From Alistipes sp. CAG:435 (GTDB lineage: Bacteria > Bacteroidota > Bacteroidia > Bacteroidales > UBA932): a DNA stretch of 60,938 nt. Positions 1 to 8,499 of the stretch are shown piece after piece. A program made the translations under genes and the position numbers. The notes under the pieces were generated by a model. The model had not been told where the DNA came from and made no database searches. It saw only the letters and a program-made list of their open reading frames with translations. Location: contig FR893120.1 in the NCBI GenBank assembly GCA_000433355.1, positions 1 through 60,938 of the forward strand. The letters run 5' to 3'. Within the stretch, counting starts at the first letter, position 1; the number at the start of each line of letters is the position of its first letter.

Positions 1-33
1 TGTACTGTCAAAAAGTTTTAGCGGACAGTAATA
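1..33. repeat. short inverted repeat at left edge
   Basis: TACTGTC (4-10) and GACAGTA (24-30) form a 7-bp inverted repeat around an AT-rich centre. It may be a hairpin or the end of a mobile element cut by the window edge. Nothing further left is visible, so this is only a note. Confidence 0.25.
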
Positions 34-113
34 TTTTAGAATCTTTGTTCATGGCATTTTTAGAATTTTGTGATAATGTTATATTATAAGAGTTAGCAAA
101 TAACAAAACCTAC

Positions 114-419
114 TCATTGCGACCTGCCTTTTCTCCATTTTTTTTCTGCAGCCCAATATAATTTGCCAAATGTAGTAAAAGCGACAAGTACATCCTCTGA
201 TTTTGCAATTCCTCTTAACCGCCTTGAAAAAAACGTATCAAAGCCGCCATTACCACAAACGATAAGTTTGCTGCTTGCCTGCAAACTTTGACAAATAGAT
301 TCAATCAAGATCGAAACCTGAGACAGGACACATGAATCAGCTTGTAGAGATCTGAGAATCTCAACATTTCCAGAGAGCATCAGGCCAATCTTATCGCTAT
401 ATCCAGGTTTCAGTTCCAT
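114..419 (-). pseudogene. phosphoheptose isomerase (GmhA/SIS) remnant with internal deletion
   Basis: This 101-codon frame resembles sedoheptulose-7-phosphate isomerase, which makes the heptose precursor of LPS core. Residues about 34-59 read like the N-terminal helices of GmhA and end in the SIS-domain turn IVCGNGG. The next residues (FDTFFSRRL, then a GIAKSEDVLVAFTTFG stretch) match a segment that in GmhA lies some 45 residues further on. The middle of the sugar-binding domain is therefore missing, and the C-terminus diverges after the second phosphate-binding loop. Family members are about 190 residues. It lies downstream of the ArnT-like operon on the same strand. I read it as a decayed gene; an expressed mini-protein cannot be excluded. 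Confidence 0.6.
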
Positions 420-549
420 ATAAATAGTAGGTGTCTCTTGTTTAGAGATACTTATATAAAAAATAATTACACTGGCTATCTTTTAAGGATCATTTGTCCC
501 TTGGCTTAGCATACCAGACAAGTCTGCATAGCCGGCTCGTTCTCATCGG

Positions 550-2304
550 CTACTTCCGGCTTATGGTAGTCAGGCAGTAAGGGCCGGCATAAATGACGGT
601 ACCCTCGCTGAAGAGTTTCTGTAGTTCGGGTGTTGTTTCCATTCTTGACGTTCGGGTGATGATCGTTAAAGGTCTGCCGGAACCGACATTCTCCCCGGTC
701 AGCTCAATGTGGGCTTTGACCGCCTCGGACAGTTTTGCGGGATCGTCTCCGAAGTCGGTGATCTGGCGGCCAGTGTAGACATCGATGTTCTCGGGGCGGT
801 GAAGGAATATGGTGGCGACATCGGTGCCTTCCGGAACTCTCGAGCAGATTGAGCCGTAGCCTATGTACGGGTTCAGGTCGCGGAGTACAGCCGAGGCGGA
901 GAAGGCCGCCAGGAACAGTCCGGCGCTGAGAAGAAGGGCAGGAATATTCACACTTTTCCTCTTTATCAGGAACCATGTCCCCATGGCGTTGGCCAGGGTC
1001 AGGAGGATGACGGCGTTGACCACCGGAGCCTCGCGGACGAAGGAATATTCATCCAGAAGGCAGGCTGCCGCGGGTATGGTGACAGAGCCGCTCAGGAAAA
1101 GGAGGGTGGCTATGCCGGCGCAGAGCAGCAGGATCTGGAATATTCCTACAGACCAGCGCATCCATCCGCGTTCCCCGATGCGGTCAAGAACGGTAGGGAA
1201 CAGATAGACGCAGAACGGGAAGACCGGCACGAGGTAGATCGGCAGCTTGGAACTGAAGGAGGACAGCATCGCGACTGTGGAGATGATCGTGCAGAGGAAA
1301 AGAATCTCTAAGTCGGAACGGCCCTGTTTTGGGCAATTCGACGCATCTGACGTGTCAGAAATACCGACTTTTGACTGTGCTTGGCCGGAAGTCTCTTCAA
1401 CACATGTATTCCGAACCGGCAGCAGTGAGGCGGCAAACGTCCCGACCAACAGCAGGCTGTACGGTGCCAGACACCAGATAATAGCCACGAGATAGAACCA
1501 GAACGGCTTGGCGTGGGTGAAGGCGTTGACGGCCCGCCCGACGGTCTGTTTTACCAAAAGGTTGTTGATGTACTCCGATCCGCCCTCGATCCAGACACAG
1601 CCGATCCAAAGGGCCGCAAGCCCGGCGATGATGCCCCAAGTCTTGAGACCCAAGTACTTGCCGAATCCTTTCCAGTCCCGTTTCACGGCGAGGAACACGG
1701 CTATTGACAGCGGCGGCATAAGGAGCCCCACAGGTCCCTTTGTGAAAAGGGCGAGGAATATCCACACCGGCAGCATCACGGAATCCGATCTTCGCGCTCC
1801 GTCCCCTGAGTACATCCGATAGAAGGTCCAGAGAGCCAGCACGATGAACATACACATCAGCATATCCATCCTCAGCACGATCATAGTCCCGAGGAACATA
1901 ACGCAGGTCAGCGTCATTCCGGCCAGAGCCATTCTGTCCATCGCTGACTTGCCTTTCATCACCCACTTGTCCATTATCCCCGTGATGACGAACGCCGGGA
2001 TCAACGAGAACATCGACAGCGCGAGGCAACTGTGATGCCCGAACAACAGCCTGCACAGCATCACAATCCAGAAATAAAGCGGTGGTTTGTCAGCGTAGGC
2101 CAGTCCGTGGTTGTAGAATGCGAATATATGTCCGTCCGCAAGGGCCTCGTTCGCTATGCTGAGATACCTCAACTCGTTGGACGGCGTGAAATCCCTCGTC
2201 AGCATCACCGGAAAAAGGCAGACGAAAGTGAAGACGAAGACCGTCATCATCGGATGGCGGGTGAATATGTTGCCCTTCCCTGGCTGTAGAGTGTTATTTT
2301 TCAT
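550..2304 (-). CDS. ArnT-like glycosyltransferase (PMT/GT83 superfamily), integral membrane
   Basis: This 584-residue membrane protein has about a dozen hydrophobic segments. It carries the family signature near the N-terminus: acidic residues in a TPSNELRY stretch (about 41-48), then DKPPLYFW (about 72-79), as in ArnT and related lipid A glycosyltransferases. The family transfers a sugar from an undecaprenyl-phosphate carrier to lipid A or another acceptor on the periplasmic face. The gene overlaps the LAB_N gene by 11 bp and ends the long leftward operon, two genes after a GT2 enzyme that could make its lipid-linked donor. The sugar is unknown; galacturonate is one guess from genes elsewhere in the window. 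Confidence 0.85.
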   Translation of the reverse strand: MKNNTLQPGKGNIFTRHPMMTVFVFTFVCLFPVMLTRDFTPSNELRYLSIANEALADGHIFAFYNHGLAYADKPPLYFWIVMLCRLLFGHHSCLALSMFSLIPAFVITGIMDKWVMKGKSAMDRMALAGMTLTCVMFLGTMIVLRMDMLMCMFIVLALWTFYRMYSGDGARRSDSVMLPVWIFLALFTKGPVGLLMPPLSIAVFLAVKRDWKGFGKYLGLKTWGIIAGLAALWIGCVWIEGGSEYINNLLVKQTVGRAVNAFTHAKPFWFYLVAIIWCLAPYSLLLVGTFAASLLPVRNTCVEETSGQAQSKVGISDTSDASNCPKQGRSDLEILFLCTIISTVAMLSSFSSKLPIYLVPVFPFCVYLFPTVLDRIGERGWMRWSVGIFQILLLCAGIATLLFLSGSVTIPAAACLLDEYSFVREAPVVNAVILLTLANAMGTWFLIKRKSVNIPALLLSAGLFLAAFSASAVLRDLNPYIGYGSICSRVPEGTDVATIFLHRPENIDVYTGRQITDFGDDPAKLSEAVKAHIELTGENVGSGRPLTIITRTSRMETTPELQKLFSEGTVIYAGPYCLTTISRK

Positions 2305-2944
2305 CTGAAGATTCTTTTTTGCCTGATCCCAGGATCAGATTCCTTACGTAAACGACAAAACCGAACATCTGCCCGAGGATCAGCACAGGATCGAGTCTTA
2401 TGATTCCGTAGATGATGATCATTCCGGAACCTACGATGCTGATGATCCAGAATCCCCTCGGAAGCACGGATGTATGCCAGTGGTGTGAGAAGGCAAACTG
2501 ATAGACGAACCGCAGCGTGAACATCAACTGCCCCGTTGACCCGAACACCACGAGCCACATCGGAATGTCGCTGTTGCGGAAGAAGTTCTGTGAATATCCC
2601 CGGGCGTCCTTGAACAGAAGCATGGCGGCTACAAACGGAAGAGCTGCCAGCAGAACTCTTGTGAGGATCTTCATACGGTTCCATATCCCGTTGGCATTCA
2701 GGTTCCAAAGATAGATGAAGTAGGCGATGAACTGTCCGAGGATGATGGAGAAATCATTCCTCAAGACTCCATAGATGAACATCAGGCATGCTCCGATCAC
2801 GCTGAAGATCCAGTAGGACACCGGGGAGACCGATTCATGAGCTATCTCGGATTTCAGCCATTGGAGCGCTGTCCTTAATCCGAAGAATGCCTGGGCGGAG
2901 AAGCCAAGCGTGAGTGTGAGCCAGGTAGGAATGCTGTCAAACAT
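2294..2944 (-). CDS. lipid-A-disaccharide synthase N-terminal-domain (LAB_N) membrane protein, duplicated domain
   Basis: This 216-residue protein is made of two similar halves. Each half has a GQ/AQ-x-FF/MF-x-LR helix (residues about 15-28 and 130-145), an aromatic-rich helix ending FIYG or IIYG, and a helix beginning ILGQ followed by V/IY-x-x-NL. This is the LAB_N domain (COG3952), found next to ArnC/ArnT-type genes, which suggests a membrane subunit for handling the polyprenyl-phosphate sugar. The gene starts 11 bp after the GT2 gene and overlaps the ArnT-like gene. Its start codon lies in a GGAATATG sequence. Exact activity is unknown; the LpxB catalytic domain is absent. Confidence 0.8.
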   Translation of the reverse strand: MFDSIPTWLTLTLGFSAQAFFGLRTALQWLKSEIAHESVSPVSYWIFSVIGACLMFIYGVLRNDFSIILGQFIAYFIYLWNLNANGIWNRMKILTRVLLAALPFVAAMLLFKDARGYSQNFFRNSDIPMWLVVFGSTGQLMFTLRFVYQFAFSHHWHTSVLPRGFWIISIVGSGMIIIYGIIRLDPVLILGQMFGFVVYVRNLILGSGKKESSDEK

Positions 2945-2955
2945 ATTCCGGAAGA

Positions 2956-3702
2956 TTAATTTCGCTCATCATCGACATTGTCCTTCCCCACGGAGTAGTT
3001 GATGTACCGTGGCTTCATCCACCTGTAGGCGAAGCAGTCCGCGAAAGGTCCCCAGAGCCTGTTCCAGAGATGGAACTTGGATGTGCCTGCCGTGCGTGGG
3101 AAATGCCTTACCGGCACCTGTCCGAAACTGCCGCCATCCTGGAGCAGGATAAGCGCCGGCAGGAATCTGTGCATTCCCTTGAACATCGGGATTTTCTTGG
3201 CTGCGTCCGTGCGGATGATCTTGAGGGGGCAACCGGTGTCCTTCGCCCCGTCGTGAGTCATCATATTCCTGAATCCGTTGGCGATTTTGGACTGGATCCG
3301 CTTGAACGCCGTGTCTTTGCGGTTCGCCCTGTAGCCAGTCATCAAGGTGTGTTCCTTCATTCCGTCCAGCAGCAGGTTGAAATCCTCCGGTGTGGTCTGA
3401 AGGTCAGCGTCCATATAGCCGACATATTCAGAGAAAGCGTAGTCGAATCCGGCCTTTATAGCCGCGCTGAGTCCGGCGTTCTTTGAGAAGCTGATGTAGA
3501 ATATGTCTTTGTTGCGGGAGCAGACCTCCTGGATCAGTTTGAGGCTGCCATCTTTAGAACCATCGTCCACGAACAGCGCGCAGGTCTTGACCTCGCTGAC
3601 AGGAATGAACTCGGTCAGAGCCTTTTCCAGATTGTGGATATTGTCCTCCTCGTTGAAGACAGGCACCACAATGGTTAGAGCATATTCAGATGTCCTGTTC
3701 AT
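2956..3702 (-). CDS. GT2 glycosyltransferase, polyprenyl-phosphate sugar synthase type (ArnC/DPM1-like)
   Basis: This 248-residue cytoplasmic GT-A enzyme has VVPVFNEEDNI at 12-22, a DDG donor-binding motif at 46-48, the metal-binding DAD at 98-100 and the family's QTTPED stretch just after it. Members transfer a sugar from a nucleotide donor to undecaprenyl or dolichyl phosphate. ArnC has C-terminal membrane helices and this protein does not; the adjacent LAB_N protein may supply membrane anchoring. It starts 9 bp after the ABC permease gene, so it belongs to the same transcript as the exporter. Its role is to prepare the donor for the ArnT-like enzyme two genes downstream (inference from gene order). 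Confidence 0.85.
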   Translation of the reverse strand: MNRTSEYALTIVVPVFNEEDNIHNLEKALTEFIPVSEVKTCALFVDDGSKDGSLKLIQEVCSRNKDIFYISFSKNAGLSAAIKAGFDYAFSEYVGYMDADLQTTPEDFNLLLDGMKEHTLMTGYRANRKDTAFKRIQSKIANGFRNMMTHDGAKDTGCPLKIIRTDAAKKIPMFKGMHRFLPALILLQDGGSFGQVPVRHFPRTAGTSKFHLWNRLWGPFADCFAYRWMKPRYINYSVGKDNVDDERN

Positions 3703-3711
3703 ATTTGAATA

Positions 3712-4830
3712 TTAACTTGATTTCTTGTAACTGATGATCGCCCAGCTTCCGAACGCGGCCGCGAAGCCGCACAAAGCGAGGAACTGAGGGATCATATCCA
3801 CAAATTTACTACCTTTCAGGTAAACAAGACGCATCACCTCAATGAAATATTTAAGAGGATTGACGATTGTTATCGCTTGCGCCCAGTCCGGCATACTGCT
3901 GACCGGAGTGAACATTCCTCCCATCAGGAAGAAGATCATAATGAAGAAGAATCCCACGAACATCGCCTGCTGGATGGTCGAGGCGTAGTTCGAGATCACG
4001 AGTCCCAACCCGGACACCACAAGAATATATACTCCGGTGAAAAGCATAAGTGTCCAGATGCTGCCGGCCGGGGCTATTCCATAGATGACTTTGGCGAGCA
4101 GCAGACTCAAACCCATTATCACGATGCCGATGATCCAGAGCGGAATCAGCTTTGCCAGAATGAATTGGAACTTGCCGACCGGAGTGACGTTGATCTGTTC
4201 GATGGTGCCGCTTTCCTTCTCGCCCACGATGTTGAGGGCCGGGAAGAAGCCACAGATGATTGTCAGAAGCATCACCATCAGCGCCGGCACCATAAACACC
4301 TTATAATCAAGCGACGGGTTGAACTTGTAGAGCGGGCTCACCGAGAATGAAGGAATATCCTGCCCTGCGGAAGTGACCTTCACCTTCTCTGAATATTCCC
4401 GCAGAGCCGTTGATCCTGAGATCATTGACACCATATAGGACGAACCGAGCGTGCCTTTGGTGCCGTTCACGGAGTTCGCGGCGATCTGGACCTGCGTGCC
4501 TTGGCCGTTCACAAGATCCTTCTCGAAGTTCTGAGGAACCACGAATATCATGTCCGCCTCGTCGGAATCGACCTTGCGCAACGCGTCAGGGTAGGAGTCC
4601 GATGTGCCGGAGATGTTGAAATAGGCCGATCCTCCGATCTCTGCCACAAGCCTTTGCGACAGCGGACTATGGTCGTTGTCAACCACATCCACACGAACGT
4701 TCTTGATCTCCAGGTTCGCCGCCCAAGGGAAGACCAGCATCGCCATCAGCGGCAGCGCCACCAGCATCCTCGGGATGATCTTGTTCCGAGCCAGCTGCTT
4801 GAACTCTTTTTCTATGAGGAACGATAACAT
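3712..4830 (-). CDS. ABC-2 type transporter permease (YhhJ/YbhR-like)
   Basis: This 372-residue permease has one N-terminal membrane helix (about 22-40), a large extracytoplasmic domain (about 45-175) and a block of five or six helices to the C-terminus. This is the layout of ABC-2 permeases that work with HlyD-type adaptors. It is the second of two related permeases in the operon and starts 4 bp after the first ends. Together with the two ATPases and the adaptor it makes a complete inner-membrane exporter. The start codon is inside GAATATG. Substrate is not predictable from sequence. Confidence 0.88.
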   Translation of the reverse strand: MLSFLIEKEFKQLARNKIIPRMLVALPLMAMLVFPWAANLEIKNVRVDVVDNDHSPLSQRLVAEIGGSAYFNISGTSDSYPDALRKVDSDEADMIFVVPQNFEKDLVNGQGTQVQIAANSVNGTKGTLGSSYMVSMISGSTALREYSEKVKVTSAGQDIPSFSVSPLYKFNPSLDYKVFMVPALMVMLLTIICGFFPALNIVGEKESGTIEQINVTPVGKFQFILAKLIPLWIIGIVIMGLSLLLAKVIYGIAPAGSIWTLMLFTGVYILVVSGLGLVISNYASTIQQAMFVGFFFIMIFFLMGGMFTPVSSMPDWAQAITIVNPLKYFIEVMRLVYLKGSKFVDMIPQFLALCGFAAAFGSWAIISYKKSS

Positions 4831-4834
4831 ATTC

Positions 4835-5941
4835 TTAAGCTAATCTTGTCTTGAAATTCTTGACGCTCAATGCGATGAGTATGAGTGTGATGAGGGACAG
4901 CACTCCGATTTCCGGTAGTGTGTAGCTTAGCGGCGTGCCTTGGATCATTATCATCTTGATCGACTGGATGTACCAGCGCGCCGGGACGATCGTGGAGATC
5001 CATTGCAGGACGCGCGGCATGCTCTCGATCGGGAATATCAGTCCGGACAGCAGCATCGTCGGCATCATCAGACCCATTCCGGAGGCTATCATCGCCGCCA
5101 TCTGGGTCTCGACCATAGTTGAGATCAGAAGCCCCAGGCACAGTGTGCAGATCAGGAACAGGATTGAGACCAGAGCCAGCGAGAACAGGCTTCCGGCGAT
5201 CGGGACGCCCATCACGAACACAGCGCAGACAATGATCAGAACCAGATCGAAGATTGACAGCACCAGATACGGAATCGCCTTGGCGATGATGATCATCATC
5301 GGGCTTATCGGGGAGGTGAGCAGCACTTCCATCGAGCCGGTTTCCTTTTCCCGGACAATCGCTACGGCTGTCATCATCGCGCAGATCAGCATCAGAATCA
5401 AGCCCATAACTCCAGGCACGAAATTATAGGCGCTCTTGCCCTGGGGGTTATAGAGCATTCTGATGACCGGGGTGATCGCCGCTCCTGCCATTCCGCTTTT
5501 CTCGGCGATCTCCTGCTGGCAGGTGGCCAGGATGTTGGCGGCGTAGGCCGTGATCATCGAGGCCTGGTTCGGATCCGTCCCGTCGGCGATCAGCTGCACG
5601 GACGCGCCCCCATTGAGTATCTCATTCGAGAAGTTGTCGCTGAAGACCATCACAAGGCTGGTCTTGCCTTCTCTGAATATGTCGTTGATCCGGTCGATGT
5701 CTGTGATCCTTTCGCTGACGTTGAAATATTCACTGGCATTCATCCGTTCGATGATGCGTGTCGTGAGTTCGTCATTTACAGGGTCGAACACGGCCACGGA
5801 GGCGTTGCGCACCTCGGTGGTGATGGCGAATCCGAACAGCAGAAGCTGCGCGATCGGCATCCCGACAATGATGAGCAGAGTCCACTTGTCTCTAAGGATA
5901 TGTCGGAACTCCTTCTGTATGAACGCTGATAATGATTTCAT
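4835..5941 (-). CDS. ABC-2 type transporter permease (YbhS-like)
   Basis: This 368-residue permease is a paralogue of the next gene. An N-terminal FIQKEFRHILRDKWT segment leads into the first helix, then comes an extracytoplasmic domain and a six-helix C-terminal block containing the conserved VREKETGSMEVLLTSP coupling helix at about 220-235. That segment touches the ATPase in this family. I chose the ATG at 5941, which lies directly after the ATPase stop codon; an upstream in-frame ATG would overlap the ATPase gene by 71 bp. It is likely to form a heterodimer with the permease encoded downstream. Confidence 0.88.
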   Translation of the reverse strand: MKSLSAFIQKEFRHILRDKWTLLIIVGMPIAQLLLFGFAITTEVRNASVAVFDPVNDELTTRIIERMNASEYFNVSERITDIDRINDIFREGKTSLVMVFSDNFSNEILNGGASVQLIADGTDPNQASMITAYAANILATCQQEIAEKSGMAGAAITPVIRMLYNPQGKSAYNFVPGVMGLILMLICAMMTAVAIVREKETGSMEVLLTSPISPMMIIIAKAIPYLVLSIFDLVLIIVCAVFVMGVPIAGSLFSLALVSILFLICTLCLGLLISTMVETQMAAMIASGMGLMMPTMLLSGLIFPIESMPRVLQWISTIVPARWYIQSIKMIMIQGTPLSYTLPEIGVLSLITLILIALSVKNFKTRLA

Positions 5942-5942
5942 C

Positions 5943-6686
5943 TTACTCTCCGTTTCTTTTGGCTTCTCTTGCAAGACGGCGGAACACCTCGTCCATGCTC
6001 TCCGCTCCAACACTCTGCTTCAACGCGGCAGGGGAGTCCAAAGCCTTGATCTGACCGTCCACCATAATCGAGACGCGGTCGCAATATTCAGCCTCATCCA
6101 TATAATGAGTGGTCACGAATATGGTGATTCCGTCATCGGCCGCCTTGTAGATGAGTTCCCAGAACTGCCTTCTTGCCACCGGATCCACCCCTCCAGTCGG
6201 TTCGTCCAGAAAGACGATTCCCGGCCTGTGGAAGATCGAGACCGAGAACGACAGTTTCTGTTTCCAACCAAGTGGAAGTTCCTTGACCATCGTGTTCTTC
6301 TCGGAACTGAAATTCAGTTCGTTAAGGAGTACGTCAGTCTTCTCCGCGATCTCCTTGCGGCTCATTCCGTAGATTCCTCCGAACAGCACCAGATTCTCCT
6401 TCACGGTCATATCCTCGTAGAGGGAGAACTTCTGGCTCATATACCCGATGTGCTTCTTGACCATCTCCGGCTGCCGTGCGATGTCGTAACCTGCCACGGT
6501 TCCGGTCCCGGATGTCGGCTTGCTCAGGCCGCAGAGCATCCTCATCGCCGTGGTCTTTCCGGCTCCGTTCGCTCCGAGGAATCCGAACACCTCGCCGTGA
6601 TGCACATCGAAAGAGATGTGGTCCACGGCTGTGAACGTCCCGAAACGTTTTGTCAAGTTCTCTGTATGAATTACTTCCGTCATCAT
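5943..6686 (-). CDS. ABC transporter ATP-binding protein (second of pair)
   Basis: This is a 247-residue ABC ATPase. Walker A is GANGAGKTT near residue 40, the Q-loop lies in GYMSQKFSLYEDMTV, Walker B is IVFLDEPTGGVDP and the switch histidine is in VTTHYMDEAEYCD. The signature loop is unusual, LPLGWKQKL in place of LSGGQ. This form is characteristic of the second nucleotide-binding domain of YbhF-type exporters. The start chosen (6686) overlaps the stop of the first ATPase in an ATGA junction, which suggests translational coupling. It probably works as a heterodimer with the ATPase encoded just upstream. Confidence 0.9.
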   Translation of the reverse strand: MMTEVIHTENLTKRFGTFTAVDHISFDVHHGEVFGFLGANGAGKTTAMRMLCGLSKPTSGTGTVAGYDIARQPEMVKKHIGYMSQKFSLYEDMTVKENLVLFGGIYGMSRKEIAEKTDVLLNELNFSSEKNTMVKELPLGWKQKLSFSVSIFHRPGIVFLDEPTGGVDPVARRQFWELIYKAADDGITIFVTTHYMDEAEYCDRVSIMVDGQIKALDSPAALKQSVGAESMDEVFRRLAREAKRNGE

Positions 6687-7600
6687 ATTCTCATAAAGCA
6701 ATCTTCCACGGACGGTCGGATCGCATTTATTTCCACATTATTGTGTTTCCTGTCCTGCAGGAACTTCCTGAGGTCGTCCTCGCTGAATCCATCCCCCGTG
6801 GAAAGGTGCACGGATTCTCCGAACGAGAAGGCCCTGATCGTTCCTGAATATGCCCGCAGGTCTCCCAGCAGGGCGTGCATCCTGTCAGATCGGACTGAAT
6901 ATAACCTGTCCGGGAACTCCGCTATGATGCCGGCCGGACTGTTGACTGTCAGGAACTTCCCGTTCCTTATGAGGGCTATCCTGTCGCATCTTCCAGCCTC
7001 GTCCATATACGGGGTCGAGACCAGAATCGTGATCCCGTCGTTCTTCAGCCTTCCGAGCATATCCCAGAACTCCTTTCTGGAGACAGGATCCACACCGGTC
7101 GTCGGCTCGTCTAGAAACAGGACCTTCGGCTTGTGGATCAGTGCGCAGCAAAGGGCCAGCTTCTGCTTCATTCCACCGGACAGTTTTCCGGCCATCCTTG
7201 CCTTGAACGGCTCGATCTGCTTGTAGATGTCCTCTATCAGGTGGTAGTTCTCATCTATCGTCGTGCCGAACAGCGTTGCGAAGAACGTCAGGTTCTCTTC
7301 AACCGTAAGGTCTTGGTACAGAGAGAACTTTCCTGGCATATAACCGATGATCTTCCTGATCTCGCGGTAATCCTTCACGGTGTCGAGTCCTTCGACCTGA
7401 GCCGATCCGCTGTCCGGTACCAGCAGGGAGGTCAGCAGGCGGAACAGCGTGGATTTCCCGGCTCCGTCCGGGCCGATGATCCCGAATGTCTCACCGTGCC
7501 GGACATCGAGCGAGGCCCCGCCCAATGCCTTAACCTTGCCGTAGGACTTCACAAGCCCTTCGGCCAGTACCGCTGATTCTGTCAATGAACCGTTCATCAT
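6683..7600 (-). CDS. ABC transporter ATP-binding protein (first of pair)
   Basis: This 305-residue ABC ATPase has Walker A GPDGAGKST at 43-51, a canonical signature LSGGMKQKL, Walker B VLFLDEPTTGVDP and a C-terminal extension of about 70 residues after the nucleotide-binding fold. The H-loop reads VSTPYMDEAGRCD, so the usual switch histidine (TH) is replaced by proline. With the degenerate signature loop of its partner this suggests one of the two composite ATP sites is weak or inactive. Enterobacterial YbhF carries both domains on one chain; here they are separate overlapping genes. The gene overlaps the hlyD-like gene end. Confidence 0.9.
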   Translation of the reverse strand: MMNGSLTESAVLAEGLVKSYGKVKALGGASLDVRHGETFGIIGPDGAGKSTLFRLLTSLLVPDSGSAQVEGLDTVKDYREIRKIIGYMPGKFSLYQDLTVEENLTFFATLFGTTIDENYHLIEDIYKQIEPFKARMAGKLSGGMKQKLALCCALIHKPKVLFLDEPTTGVDPVSRKEFWDMLGRLKNDGITILVSTPYMDEAGRCDRIALIRNGKFLTVNSPAGIIAEFPDRLYSVRSDRMHALLGDLRAYSGTIRAFSFGESVHLSTGDGFSEDDLRKFLQDRKHNNVEINAIRPSVEDCFMRI

Positions 7601-8499
7601 CAGAATTTGACTTCTCCGTACATTCCAAGTTTAATCAGACCGTCATTTTTCACGGCGATCTTCACGGCATAGACAAGATTAGCCCTCTCGTCCCGTGTCT
7701 GGATGGTCTTCGGAGTGAATTCCGCCTTGTCAGAGATCCAGATGAGCGTGCCGTCATATTCCTTTCTTCCGGACGTGCCTTGATCAGCATAGACCTTGAC
7801 CGCCTGTCCGAGTTTGACATTCGTCAGCTGGTCGGCCGTGATGTAGGCGCGGAGTCTGATGCTTTCAAGATCCGCCACCTTGAACAGCGCGCGTCCCTGC
7901 ACGGCGAGTTCTCCCGCTTCTGAATATTTCGCCAGTACAGTTCCACTTACCGGACTGGTTATGACGCATTTGCGTATTTTGTCCTCAAGCTGCATAACTT
8001 GCGCCTCAAGGGCGTCGGCCTGTCCAGAGACATTGCTGTTTGTGTTCTGAAGGCTTTCCTTCTGGGCGGCCAGTTGGCGTTCGAGGATGTCAAGCTGGGC
8101 CTGGATGTCCTCAACCTGCTTGCGGTTCGACGCTCCGGCCTGTTCCAGTTTCGTGAACCTGTCCAGTTCCTGTCTCTGTTTGGCGATCTGGCTTTCCAGG
8201 GCGGCTATCTGTCTGGAAATGTTCAGTCTGCCGCTCCCGACGGCCCTGCGGCTGGCCTCCAGCTGGATTTTGCTGAGGTAAAGCTGCACGGTGTCGATGC
8301 ACCCGACAACGGCTCCAGCCTCAAGCCTGTCTCCTTCCTGAAGATCCAGACTCATTATCTTTCCGTTTCCCTCGGCCGAAACCGTCACCTCCGTTGATTC
8401 AAAAACTCCCGAGGCATCGTAAGCCTTGTTCCCTTTCCCGCAGGAAGTAATCGCCAGCGCAAGGACCAGCAATGATGAATATGTAAGTGTCTTTTTCAT
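7600..8499 (-). CDS. HlyD/YbhG-type membrane-fusion lipoprotein of ABC exporter
   Basis: This is a 299-residue periplasmic adaptor. A signal peptide ends in the lipobox ITSC (Cys about 20), so it is probably an inner-membrane-facing lipoprotein. Next come a biotinyl-lipoyl half-motif (GNGKIMSLDLQEGDRLEAG), a long alpha-helical hairpin rich in Q, E and L (about 80-170), the second lipoyl half (ITSPVSGTVLAKYSEAGE) and a beta-barrel domain. It bridges the ABC permeases to an outer-membrane channel. The gene that should encode that channel is immediately upstream and is broken, so a TolC-family protein encoded elsewhere would be needed. Confidence 0.88.
   Translation of the reverse strand: MKKTLTYSSLLVLALAITSCGKGNKAYDASGVFESTEVTVSAEGNGKIMSLDLQEGDRLEAGAVVGCIDTVQLYLSKIQLEASRRAVGSGRLNISRQIAALESQIAKQRQELDRFTKLEQAGASNRKQVEDIQAQLDILERQLAAQKESLQNTNSNVSGQADALEAQVMQLEDKIRKCVITSPVSGTVLAKYSEAGELAVQGRALFKVADLESIRLRAYITADQLTNVKLGQAVKVYADQGTSGRKEYDGTLIWISDKAEFTPKTIQTRDERANLVYAVKIAVKNDGLIKLGMYGEVKF

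Noticed and set aside
1..33. End of an insertion sequence at the left edge
   Set aside because: A 7-bp inverted repeat alone is not enough; no transposase or target duplication is visible.
5550..7226. 558-codon open frame on the plus strand
   Set aside because: It is antisense to the conserved ABC permease and ATPase genes, and its product has no recognisable domain. It is a shadow of a GC-rich codon pattern.
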